From Halomonas sp. QHL1 (GTDB taxonomy: Bacteria > Pseudomonadota > Gammaproteobacteria > Pseudomonadales > Halomonadaceae), in assembly GCF_001882345.1 (NCBI RefSeq), contig NZ_MINL01000001.1, positions 623,944 through 687,943 of the forward strand: a stretch of 64,000 nucleotides of DNA. The letters are read 5' to 3'. A program made the translations under genes and the position numbers. Positions 56,622-64,000 of the stretch are shown in pieces. Below the pieces are notes generated by a model that saw only the letters and a program-made list of their open reading frames with translations, searched no databases and was not told the origin of the DNA. Position 1 is the first letter of the stretch, and each line of letters starts with the position of its first letter.

Positions 56622-56655
56622 GAAGCGACTCGTGGTAGGCGAGTCCCGAGATCAA
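56622..56655 (+). repeat. Scar of an IS1182-family transposase start
   Basis: 34 bases match the start of the transposase gene at 57427-57460 in 31 positions and encode RLVVGESRDQ in the transposase frame. No inverted repeat or further similarity flanks it, so it is a short relic. It lies inside the apparent N-terminus of the unknown gene that follows. Confidence 0.75.
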
Positions 56656-56738
56656 GCAAGCGGAATTACAAGCAGATCTCTAATTCTGGTGCTAAGGTGA
56701 CTGAGACGCTAGCAGTAAGTTTGCAGTTGGAGAGTAAG

Positions 56739-57173
56739 ATGACATCGGCACAGCCGCCAAGTGATAACCCTTCGCATAGTGTATTTGCGTATCGTGCTTT
56801 TGATCTACGTGATCGCTTTCCTCAGCCATTAGAAACGTTTCGACAGGCATTAGAGTGCTTACAAAGCAGTGAAGCTTACTTGCCAGACATGAGCGGTGAA
56901 ATAGTGGCCTATGCTCGTGGCGGCCGTGCACTCTACATTCCAGAGCATTTTTTCATCCGCCAGAATGGGAATAACTCTTTCGTCGTTCCACCAAATGAAA
57001 ATGATCAAGTCTGTGAGTCTGTAGACGCCTGGCTTCGGGATGTTTTAATGCAGGAATCTAATGTTTTCTTGATGGCATCAAACGTTAGGCCTGCAAGATT
57101 CAACATCTCGCATGATCAAAATGCTCCAAAACTTGACGATATATACACATGGCTGGGCATATTTTGCAGATAG
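56739..57173 (+). CDS. Unknown protein, 144 aa, beside IS elements
   Basis: Not recognised. The open frame extends up to 56580, but that part runs through the transposase scar out of frame, so the ATG at 56739 (MTSAQPPSDNPSHSVFAYRAF), with GGAG six bases upstream, is preferred. The product is soluble with mixed composition (FDLRDRFPQPLETFRQALECLQSSEAYLPDMSGEIVAYARGGRALYIPEHFFI as neighbouring stretches) and no known motif. It may be truncated: the stop lies 28 bases before the MITE-like element. Confidence 0.5.
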   Translation: MTSAQPPSDNPSHSVFAYRAFDLRDRFPQPLETFRQALECLQSSEAYLPDMSGEIVAYARGGRALYIPEHFFIRQNGNNSFVVPPNENDQVCESVDAWLRDVLMQESNVFLMASNVRPARFNISHDQNAPKLDDIYTWLGIFCR

Positions 57174-57202
57174 GGATGGGGGGCTAATGACTGCTTTCGG
57201 CC

Positions 57203-57360
57203 GAGGCTGTGTGAAAACGTTTAGAGCGTCTCACGCTTGTCAAAAATCAATCAAAATTAGTGCTCTCTCGCAAATTATGAGGTGTTGCATGGCAAGTTTG
57301 CTCCAGATTTCACGTACAAGCTTCTCCTTCAGGACAGCCCGAGTGTTTTCACACAACCTC
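57203..57360. mobile_element. MITE-like element with IS1182-type ends, 158 bp
   Basis: Begins GAGGCTGTGTGAAAAC and ends GTTTTCACACAACCTC, an inverted repeat of 16 bases with one mismatch, and the same termini as the IS1182 copies in this window. The interior has no coding capacity. Flanks are GGCC and GACC, similar to the 4-bp target duplications of the full copies. It could be mobilised in trans by the adjacent transposase. Confidence 0.75.
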
Positions 57361-57364
57361 GACC

Positions 57365-59041
57365 GAGGCTGTGTGAAAACGTGATGGTCGCTATACTTTG
57401 ACGAGGTTCGCTGAGGAAATAGTGATGAAGCGATTCGTGGTAGGCGAGGCCCGAAATCAAAGTACGTTATTCCCTGCGCTTTTAGACGATTTCATCGCAG
57501 ACGATAACCCTGTCCGTGCCATAGAGGCGTTCATAGAAGGTCTCGATCTTAGAGGGCTTGGTTTTAAGGGCGTCGATCCGCATGCAACAGGTAGGCCCGC
57601 CTATCATCCCGCTGTACTCCTGAAGCTCTATATCTACGGCTACCTCAATCGCATCCAGTCGAGTCGCCGTTTGGAGCGCGAGACGCAGCGCAATGTCGAG
57701 CTGATGTGGCTGACAGAGCGCCTGACACCAGATTTCAAGACGGTTGCCGATTTTCGAAAGAACTATGGCGAGGCCATCCGCCGTGTCTGTCGAGAGTTCA
57801 TCGTGCTTTGCCAGCGACTGGAGCTATTCTCCCAAGCCATCGTGACCATTGACGGCAGCAAGTTCAAAGCCGTCAACAACCGCAACCGTAATTTCACGGC
57901 GACCAAGATGAAGTGTCGCCTTGAGCAGATCGAAGAAAGCTTCAATCGGTACCTTGGTCAGCTTGACGCAGCTGATCGCGAGGAACCTGCACTGGCAGAG
58001 GCGAGGACAGCGCACCTGAAAGATAAAATCACGAAGCTCAGGGAAGAAACTGCACGATTACAATCAGTTGAGGAGGCGCGACTTCAGTCTCCCGACCAAC
58101 AAATTTCCTTGACGGATCCAGACTCCAGGTCGATGGCCACGAGTGGTAGAGGTACCGGGACGGTGGGATACAACGTACAGACAGCGGTCGATAGCAAGCA
58201 TCATCTAATTGTTGCCCATGAGGTGACCAACGTCGGACATGATCGGGGGCAGTTGTTCATCATGGCCAAGCAAGCTCGGGAGGCCACTGGCATCAAGGAG
58301 CTGGAAGTCGTAGCGGATAGAGGCTACTTCAAGGGCGAGGAAATTTTGTCCTGCCACAAGGAAGGAATCACTACTTACCTCCCCAAGCCGATGACATCGC
58401 CCAACCAGGCAAAGGGACTGTTCCCAAGAGAAGCCTTTCGGTATCTTCCTGAAATAAATGAATATTCTTGTCCAGCAGGGCAGCGGCTTACTTGGCGGTA
58501 TGTATCTGAAGAAAATGGGCAGAAGCTAGATACTTATTGGAGTTCGTCATGTGTCAGCTGCTCCCTAAGGGAAAAATGCACAACAGGAAAGCAGAGGCGG
58601 ATAAGGCGTTGGGAACATGAAGATATACTCGAAGCCGCGCAGTCACGTCTTAATTGGAACCCGGAAATGATGCGCTTAAGGCGCCAAACGGTGGAGCATC
58701 CCTTTGGCACGCTGAAGGCTTGGATGGGGGCGACACATTTCATGACCAAGCAGTTCAAAAATGTGAGCACGGAAATGAGTCTTCATGTGTTGGCCTACAA
58801 CCTAAAGCGTGTCATAAAGATCTTGGGTGTCAATGAGTTGATGAGGGCCGCGAGGGCGTAAAAGCCCTGTTTTTCCGTCTATTCAGGGCCAAATAAGAGC
58901 TTCTGCTGATTCTGCCATTCCCATCTATCACCACAGCATCAGGTGGTAATCATCCGAGCAAAGACTTGTGTGGGCTCAACAGGAAGCTGAGGGTGAAGAT
59001 TCTTGAGTTAGACCAGGTTTTTTCTGTTTTTACACGGCCAG
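57365..59041 (+). mobile_element. IS1182-family insertion sequence, intact copy
   Basis: About 1.68 kb. Left end GAGGCTGTGTGAAAAC at 57365; right end GTTTTTACACGGCCAG at 59026-59041, matching the left end in 12 of 16 positions. GACC directly flanks both sides (57361-57364 and 59042-59045), a 4-bp target duplication. It contains one complete transposase gene. Confidence 0.82.
57425..58861 (+). CDS. IS1182-family transposase
   Basis: DDE transposase of 478 residues from the ATG at 57425 (MKRFVVGEARNQSTLFPALLDD); the open frame starts nine codons earlier. An N-terminal helix-turn-helix region (residues 1-120), catalytic D in IVTIDGSKFKAVN, second D in VVADRGYFKGEE, and E in RRQTVEHPFGTLKAWMG. 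A cysteine pair region (CVSCSLREKCTTG) typical of the family lies near 380. Appears intact, so the element may be active. Confidence 0.93.
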   Translation: MKRFVVGEARNQSTLFPALLDDFIADDNPVRAIEAFIEGLDLRGLGFKGVDPHATGRPAYHPAVLLKLYIYGYLNRIQSSRRLERETQRNVELMWLTERLTPDFKTVADFRKNYGEAIRRVCREFIVLCQRLELFSQAIVTIDGSKFKAVNNRNRNFTATKMKCRLEQIEESFNRYLGQLDAADREEPALAEARTAHLKDKITKLREETARLQSVEEARLQSPDQQISLTDPDSRSMATSGRGTGTVGYNVQTAVDSKHHLIVAHEVTNVGHDRGQLFIMAKQAREATGIKELEVVADRGYFKGEEILSCHKEGITTYLPKPMTSPNQAKGLFPREAFRYLPEINEYSCPAGQRLTWRYVSEENGQKLDTYWSSSCVSCSLREKCTTGKQRRIRRWEHEDILEAAQSRLNWNPEMMRLRRQTVEHPFGTLKAWMGATHFMTKQFKNVSTEMSLHVLAYNLKRVIKILGVNELMRAARA

Positions 59042-59045
59042 GACC

Positions 59046-59290
59046 CAAAGCGGTCATTTACTGAGATCGGATATTCACGGAGCGTTTTAGCTCGCAATGT
59101 GCGTTTTTCTGGTGGGGCTAGTAATGTGAGTGCTCATATATCTGAGAAAAAATCTTTTAAATTACGGTAAAACAATGACTTATGGTAATTTGCTTTATAC
59201 TTATGCGCAATTTTGAACAGATGACGATAATGATAACGTGCTTGAGCACTAATAAACTGTTAGCTGGATACGTAGCACAAAGATATCTGA
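59046..59290. other. AT-rich gap before the HNH gene
   Basis: 245 bases without an open frame. It contains the perfect short dyad GTGCT-TG-AGCAC at 59238-59249. No promoter was convincingly seen. Confidence 0.45.
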
Positions 59291-59947
59291 ATGTTCAAAG
59301 ACCATGTTATAGATAAAATTTCCGAAGAGTTTGGCGCTCCATCACGTAAAACTGTCAAAGTGACTGCTTTGGATATTGGAAGCAATTTCGGCGTGGTAGT
59401 ACAAACAGATCAGCCAAATAAAGATGACTATGCTTTTGTATGGTTGCAATACCCCCCAGATTCTGAATCTCTTCCTGAGATTGCTTTAGAGTATGCGGAA
59501 GAATCAGGTCGCCACAGTAATACTTACCCATCCCCAGGTCTAGAGCAGGGAAAGCCTGCGCTAAAGATCATTGTTACCTGTGCGGAAGAGTTGGCTGATT
59601 TAATCTCATATACCCACGCCATTATGTCTTTTAAAGCTCCTCCTGAGTTTAAAGCGAATTCGTCTCCAGATTCAGATCCTGAATCCATCACTGAAGATAT
59701 ATTAATTCGGGTAGACGTATCGTCAATGCCGAAGCCACAGCCAATAAAACCGTGTCGAGAGGTCATTCCAAGAGCGGTGCAAAGGGAGGTATGGCAAAGA
59801 GATGGTGGTAGGTGTGTTGAGTGTAATTCCAACGCTAAATTATGCTTTGACCACATTGTTCCATTTTCAAAGGGCGGCAGTAATACAGTTCGAAATCTAC
59901 AATTACTTTGCGAGCGTTGTAACCTATTAAAAGGAAACAGAATATAA
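59291..59947 (+). CDS. HNH endonuclease-domain protein
   Basis: 218 residues. The first 150 form an unrecognised domain (VTALDIGSNFGVVVQTDQPN). The C-terminal 65 are an HNH nuclease: CVECNSNAKLCFDHIVPFSKGGSNTVRNLQLLCERCNLLKGNRI is the module, with the two zinc-binding CxxC pairs and the catalytic His in DHIVP. The ribosome site is weak. It lies between an IS1182 copy and a MvaT-family gene, and is followed within five bases by an attC-like hairpin, so it may be an integron cassette or a defence gene. Its target is unknown. Confidence 0.82.
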   Translation: MFKDHVIDKISEEFGAPSRKTVKVTALDIGSNFGVVVQTDQPNKDDYAFVWLQYPPDSESLPEIALEYAEESGRHSNTYPSPGLEQGKPALKIIVTCAEELADLISYTHAIMSFKAPPEFKANSSPDSDPESITEDILIRVDVSSMPKPQPIKPCREVIPRAVQREVWQRDGGRCVECNSNAKLCFDHIVPFSKGGSNTVRNLQLLCERCNLLKGNRI

Positions 59948-59951
59948 GCAG

Positions 59952-60022
59952 GTAACAAGCGCAGGCACTGGGACAAAACTTCCGCTGTGCTTCAATTTTT
60001 CCCATGCTGCGTGCTTTATATC
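59952..60022 (+). repeat. attC-like imperfect hairpin after the HNH gene
   Basis: GTAACAAGC, GCAG and TGGGACAAAA on the left mirror TTTTTCCCA, CTGC and GCTTTATA on the right. The inner stem has one extra C, as extrahelical bases do in integron attC sites, and the start TAAC fits the R'' core. The right core GTTA is not intact (CTTTATA), so the site would be degenerate or a chance structure. Confidence 0.4.
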
Positions 60023-60296
60023 AGCATTATCTAAAGGAGTGCTTCTGGCCGGATCCAGGACTTCAGAATACATTGAAAGGGCAGGTAAGAAGGTCAGGGT
60101 TAAGTAAATATTGCCCGGCTCAGGCCTTCCAGACGGGCAACCTCAGGCTGGTTGACTTGCAGAAAAGCAATGTTGGCCATAATTTAGTAATGTAGTTACT
60201 GAATTAAACGAGAAGGAATACCTTTTGACTATTTTTATAGGTCATCGTTGTCAGGTATAATTGTTAGTCTTAAATTTGTAAATAGGGATGAAAAGC

Positions 60297-60680
60297 ATGG
60301 CGTCAGTACTGAATGACTACCTGAAGAAAGAACAGCTATTAAAACAGTTGCAAGAAGAGCTGCAAGAACTTCAAGGTAACAGCGAGCTGAAGAAAGAGCT
60401 TGAGTTCAAAGAAAGATTGCAAGGGCTGATGACGGAGCATGGAAAATTGGCTCGTGACGTGTGTGAGATTTTAGATCCGTCGTATCGCAATACACCAGCC
60501 AAAAGCGATAAAGGCGTAAGTAAAGATGGTCGAAAAAAGCGCCTGCTGAAGGTATATAAGAATCCACATACAGGTGAAGTGGTCGAAACACGCGGTGGAA
60601 ATCACAAGGTGATTCAAGAGTGGAAAGCAGAATTTGGCAATGAAGAGGTTGTTAGTTGGATTGTGGAAGAGCGCGCATAA
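60297..60680 (+). CDS. MvaT-family H-NS-like silencer, copy 2
   Basis: A 127-residue paralog of the protein at 14908-15282, sharing the N-terminal coiled coil (LNDYLKKEQLLKQLQEELQ), ILDPSY region and the C-terminal YKNPHTGEVVETRGGNH. ATG at 60297 is preferred; AGGGA lies nine bases before it, while the ATG at 60288 has none. The N-terminal half is close enough to copy 1 to allow mixed oligomers. It sits in an AT-rich, IS-laden region, the typical target of such proteins. CCTAGAAA/TTTCTAGG (60682-60709) may form a weak terminator. Confidence 0.9.
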   Translation: MASVLNDYLKKEQLLKQLQEELQELQGNSELKKELEFKERLQGLMTEHGKLARDVCEILDPSYRNTPAKSDKGVSKDGRKKRLLKVYKNPHTGEVVETRGGNHKVIQEWKAEFGNEEVVSWIVEERA

Positions 60681-60781
60681 GCCTAGAAAGAATTCTGTTT
60701 TTTCTAGGATCAACACCTGGATGCCGCCTTGTCGCTTCACCGCCTTGATCGCTAAGTGGAGGTCAAAAGAGGTAGCCTCAT

Positions 60782-61564
60782 TTAACCCAAAAATGACCAT
60801 AGCTCTGCCACTACCGCATCAGGCGCACTGTAGATGACATTATGACCCCAGTTAGGGATGGTCACTACCCGCACCGCGCCAGTCATTAGGCTCGCTTGGT
60901 CGAGCCAGCGTTGTGGCGCGATCTTATCCCGCTGGCCACGAACCAGTAACACAGGCTGCTCAATGCAAGAAAGCTTCTCTTCGATAGGATAATTGAGCAT
61001 GGCGATCGCTTCGGGCCAGAGCCGCGTTCCCATGCGCCAATAATCAGCCATGAAATGCAGGAGGAGCCCGGGGCGCTCGAAGGTACAGGCGTAGAGCGCC
61101 CGAAGCAGCTGAGCGCGGAGGTTGCGATGGGAAGGGTCAACTGTCGGCCCTATCAGGACCAAGCGTCTTACCCGAGTGGGGAAACGAACAGACACATCAG
61201 ACGCTATCTGACAGCCCATTGAATGCCCCACCAGGTCGGCTTGTGCAATGTCCATGGCATCCAGCCAATCGATCAGGGCATTAGCCAAGTCGAGCATGTT
61301 CAAGGGCGATTCGGGTGTATCACTTTTGCCATGGCCGGGTAGATCGGGCACGTAAACGGCGGCACCCTTTGCGGCGATTCGCTTTGCAGTGGGCATTAGA
61401 TAGTCACCAGACATTCCCAAACCATGTACCAGCACAATCGGATTTATCCCCTGCGCTGAGGCAGTAAGGCTGCGTCTGGTGTGGTAAGTCATACCTCCCA
61501 CATCAAAAAAGAGACTTTCCCATTGCGCCTCGTCTCGCAGAACATATCCTGGCAGGCTGATCAT
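60782..61564 (-). CDS. Alpha/beta hydrolase
   Basis: 260 residues from the ATG at 61564 (MISLPGYVL), with AAGGAA seven bases upstream; a start at 61585 is weaker. The canonical alpha/beta hydrolase order is seen: oxyanion loop IVLVHGLGMSG, PDLPGHGKSDTP, nucleophile elbow LVGHSMGCQIASDV, catalytic Asp in VRGQRDKIAP and His in PNWGHNVIYS. No signal peptide, so cytoplasmic. Substrate unknown: esterases, C-C hydrolases and haloperoxidase-like proteins share these motifs. It is divergent from the following IS copy across 300 bases. Confidence 0.88.
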   Translation of the reverse strand: MISLPGYVLRDEAQWESLFFDVGGMTYHTRRSLTASAQGINPIVLVHGLGMSGDYLMPTAKRIAAKGAAVYVPDLPGHGKSDTPESPLNMLDLANALIDWLDAMDIAQADLVGHSMGCQIASDVSVRFPTRVRRLVLIGPTVDPSHRNLRAQLLRALYACTFERPGLLLHFMADYWRMGTRLWPEAIAMLNYPIEEKLSCIEQPVLLVRGQRDKIAPQRWLDQASLMTGAVRVVTIPNWGHNVIYSAPDAVVAELWSFLG

Positions 61565-61881
61565 ATAAACGTTCCTTATCGACATGGTCCATAGGTAATC
61601 GGGACAAACTAACCTAGTCGTGTTCTTTGAACTCCCGATGAGTCAATTGCTAGGGAAACTCTGAAAAAGTCTACTGCCATCAGCGATAATACGGCTATCG
61701 TCAACTGCATAGGGTTCAGTGGTGCCATGGATTAATGAAACGTCCCGAGATTTGTAGACAACATCTGATCTTATGTTTGTGGTGTAAGGGGATCACGTGA
61801 GTGGTGAATTAAAGTGTTTAGATAAGGTTTTCATTTAATAATGAGCCTAGATCAGCTTTAACTAATTGTCTGCTTCTGGTC

Positions 61882-63574
61882 GAGGCTGTGTGAAAACGTA
61901 GCTGTCGCTATACTTTCCCCATGACAGATCGTGGGAGGTACCGATGAAACGTTTCGTCGCAGGTGAATCCCGGTCCCAAGCTACGTTGTTTCCTGAGCTC
62001 CTGGATGATTTCGTCTCTGAAGACAATCCGGTTCGTGCCATTGAGGCTTTCGTGGACGCCCTCGACCTCAAACAGCTGGGTTTCAAAGGTGTGATCCCCA
62101 TGCCACGGGTCGACCCGCCTATCATCCCGCTGTTCTTCTAAAAATCTATCTTTACGGTTACCTCAACCGCGTGCAATCGAGCCGCCGACTTGAACGTGAA
62201 ACGCAGCGGAATGTTGAACTCATGTGGCTAACGGAGCGTCTCGCACCAGACTTCAAAACGATTGCCGATTTCCGCCAGCACAATGGCAAGGCGATCCAAG
62301 CCACCTGCCGAGACTTCGTCTTGATATGTCGACGTCTGGGACTCTTTGCACAATCGGTGATGGCAATCGATGGCAGCAAATTTAAGGCGGTCAACAATAG
62401 AGACCGTAACTTCACCTTTGCCAAGATGAAGCGACGTGCAGAGGAAATCGATAAAAGTATTGAGCGTTACTTACGCCAACTCGACGCAATGGATCAAGGC
62501 TCCGCTGTGGTCACAGAAGCACAGACGACACGGTTGAAGGAAAAGATCGCCTCCCTCACAGAAGAAGTTCAACAACTGCAATCTATTGAAATTCAAAGAA
62601 CCGAGGCACCTGAACAGCAAGTTTCGTTGACGGACCCAGATGCTCGCTCCATGACAACACGAGGGACGGGGGTAGTGGGCTACAACGTGCAGACGGCTGT
62701 CGATAGTCGGCATCACTTAATCGTCGCCCATGAGGTTACCAATGTCGGCAGTGACCGGCGTCAGCTTTCCCGGATGGCCAAGCAAGCCCGCAATGCTAGC
62801 GGCGTCAGTGATCTCCACGTTGTGGCTGATCGCGGTTACTTTACAGGGGAGGAGATTCTTGCGTGTCACGAGGCCGGTATCACGACATATCTTCCCAAGC
62901 CCAAAACCTCGCCGAGCCAGGCCAAAGGCATGTTTCCCAGAGAGGCGTTCCGTTACGTGCCCGAACGTAATGAATATCGCTGTCCCGCGAGAGAGCGACT
63001 GGTTTGGCGCTTCAAGAACGTCGAAAAAGGCCTGACGCTCAATTGCTATTGGAGTTCCGCCTGTCCGAGTTGCTTCATGAAGTCGCAGTGCACCACGGGT
63101 ATCAATCGGCGCATCAAACGCTGGGAACACGAAGAGGTACTGGAGGCGGTAACATCACGTTTGGATCAGACGCCGGATATAATGCGCATCCGTCGTCAAA
63201 CGGTTGAGCATCCTTTGGCACGTTAAAAGCATGGATGGGTGCGACGCACTTCCTGACTAAGCGCCTTAAGAACGTCAGCACGGAAATGAGCCTTCATGTA
63301 CTTCCTTACAACATGAAACGCGTCATGAATATCCTTGGCACCAAGGGTTTGATCCAGGCGATGCGAGCATAGGGCCTTGTTGCTGACCTGGCTCTGCCAT
63401 ACCTGTAGTAGCCAATAGCGCTTGTTAGTAAGTTCTGCCTAGGCTTTATCTCGACTAACTCAGATATTGGCGGAATAAATGAAGGCGCTCTGAACTGCCT
63501 TGCTGGCCCGTTAGTGGTGCCAAAACGGCTAAGCACTTTAATCGCCAACTGTTTTTGGGTTTTCACACAGCCTC
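61882..63574 (+). mobile_element. IS1182-family insertion sequence, degenerate copy
   Basis: About 1.69 kb with left end GAGGCTGTGTGAAAAC and right end GTTTTCACACAGCCTC (63559-63574), a perfect inverted repeat. GGTC flanks both sides (61878-61881 and 63575-63578). The transposase is broken, and its DNA is clearly diverged from the copy at 57.4-59.0 kb, so the two are related isoforms rather than recent copies. Confidence 0.85.
61944..63372 (+). pseudogene. IS1182-family transposase with two 1-nt deletions
   Basis: Starts MKRFVAGESRSQATLFPELLDD and runs in frame to FKGV, where one base is missing at about 62090 (GGTGT-GATCC); the neighbouring frame then carries the body (QSSRRLERETQRNVELMWL, AIDGSKFKAVNN, VVADRGYFTGEE). 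A second missing T at about 63213 (CATCCTTTGGC where CATCCTTTTGGC is expected) truncates the protein at VEHPLAR, just after the catalytic Glu; the tail continues in the third frame to 63372. Functionally dead unless rescued. Confidence 0.9.
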
Positions 63575-63835
63575 GGTCGTTATCCGAACATAATGGCGAT
63601 GGTGAGTCGATCGGCTGTGGTGAAGCACATATCCTCAATTCGGCAGCCAGTTTTTTTAGATTCCATCATATATGTGTGTGCTAGCGCACAGACCGCGGGA
63701 TGTCAGACCCTGAACATGACGGTGCGGCACCGTGTCGTTTGACCGCCAAGGTATCGGTCACGTCACTATCCGCGCTAGATAACTAATAGTGCATTATTGA
63801 AATACAATCCTAATAATGTCAGGAAGGGTCTTCTC

Positions 63836-64000
63836 ATGAATAGAGTCAATACTGCAGCAATGGCTTTTTGTCTTCTCGGTGCTCTATCAATGGCAGCATC
63901 CGCCCAAACCTCAGAGTATGGCCCACAAGGGGGCGACCGTGAGTTTTCGATCTCTGGTACTGGCAGTAACGATCGGAATTTTAATAGCGGAAACTTCGGC
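63836..64000 (+). CDS. Start of an exported protein, cut off by window edge
   Basis: AGGAAGGG precedes the ATG at 63836. The visible 55 residues begin with a signal peptide (MNRVNTAAMAFCLLGALSMAASAQ, cleavage likely after ASA) and continue TSEYGPQGGDREFSISGTGSND, a strand-rich beginning seen in small outer-membrane beta-barrel proteins. The rest lies outside the window, so only export is well supported. Confidence 0.6.
   Translation, partial: MNRVNTAAMAFCLLGALSMAASAQTSEYGPQGGDREFSISGTGSNDRNFNSGNFG

Noticed and set aside
60004..60195. Open frame of 63 codons between the HNH and mvaT-like genes
   Set aside because: No ribosome site, and it begins inside the attC-like hairpin.
1..64000. CRISPR arrays, rRNA genes, riboswitches
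   Set aside because: No regularly spaced short repeats, rRNA stretches or recognisable riboswitch cores were seen.

Overview
The window is chromosomal DNA of a gammaproteobacterium, most likely Halomonas or a close relative. The evidence is the fused tyrA-aroA gene, MvaT-type rather than H-NS-type silencers, the gyrA-serC-pheA-tyrA/aroA-cmk-rpsA order, and a denitrifier-style narXL/narK/narGHJI block. This assignment rests on gene content and protein resemblance recalled from memory; no search was run.

Region 1 (1-15.3 kb) is core housekeeping: metG (cut by the left edge), a small unknown, a PlsC-like acyltransferase, rdgC, a hotdog thioesterase, then a plus-strand run gyrA-serC-pheA-tyrA/aroA-cmk-rpsA for topology, serine and aromatic amino acid synthesis, CMP phosphorylation and ribosomal protein S1. 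The rpsA leader carries three small hairpins, and a strong terminator follows the gene. An MvaT-family silencer with its own terminator closes the region. Region 2 (15.3-25.4 kb) holds an AraC/GyrI-like regulator, a Tus-like replication terminator protein, the pilB-pilC-pilD-coaE-yacG minus-strand cluster with pilB broken by a 1-nt frameshift, two adjacent pilin genes, a CigR-like protein and an inositol-phosphatase-family enzyme.

Region 3 (25.5-28.4 kb) is a 2.8-kb island in tRNA-Pro(GGG): an intact tRNA, a 46-bp direct repeat of its 3' end at the far side, a tyrosine integrase, an orphan Phd-type antitoxin and a coiled-coil/zinc-ribbon protein.

Region 4 (28.9-52.6 kb) is an anaerobic nitrate and nitric oxide block. 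On the minus strand are narX-narL-narK2-narK1, followed by a conserved small protein, an orphan SdhB-like iron-sulfur protein and an unknown CxxCH protein. Next come nsrR and hmp with a perfect NsrR palindrome, and a YIP1/DUF488/SirB2/nnrS group. A nine-gene plus-strand operon follows: narGHJI, a parvulin, moaB, moeA, a DGC-domain protein and moaA. The logic is import of nitrate, sensing by NarXL and an Anr/Fnr protein, reduction by NarGHI with its molybdenum cofactor made by the same operon, and detoxification of NO by Hmp and NnrS.

Region 5 (52.6-64 kb) is an accessory, partly decaying zone. It contains an orphan Xre/ParS-type antitoxin, a chemoreceptor with a putative Anr box upstream, an M48 peptidase pseudogene, an IS1182-family scar, a 158-bp MITE-like element, one intact and one doubly frameshifted IS1182 copy, an HNH nuclease followed by an attC-like hairpin, a second MvaT paralog, an alpha/beta hydrolase and the start of an exported protein. 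No CRISPR array, rRNA or complete phage was seen.
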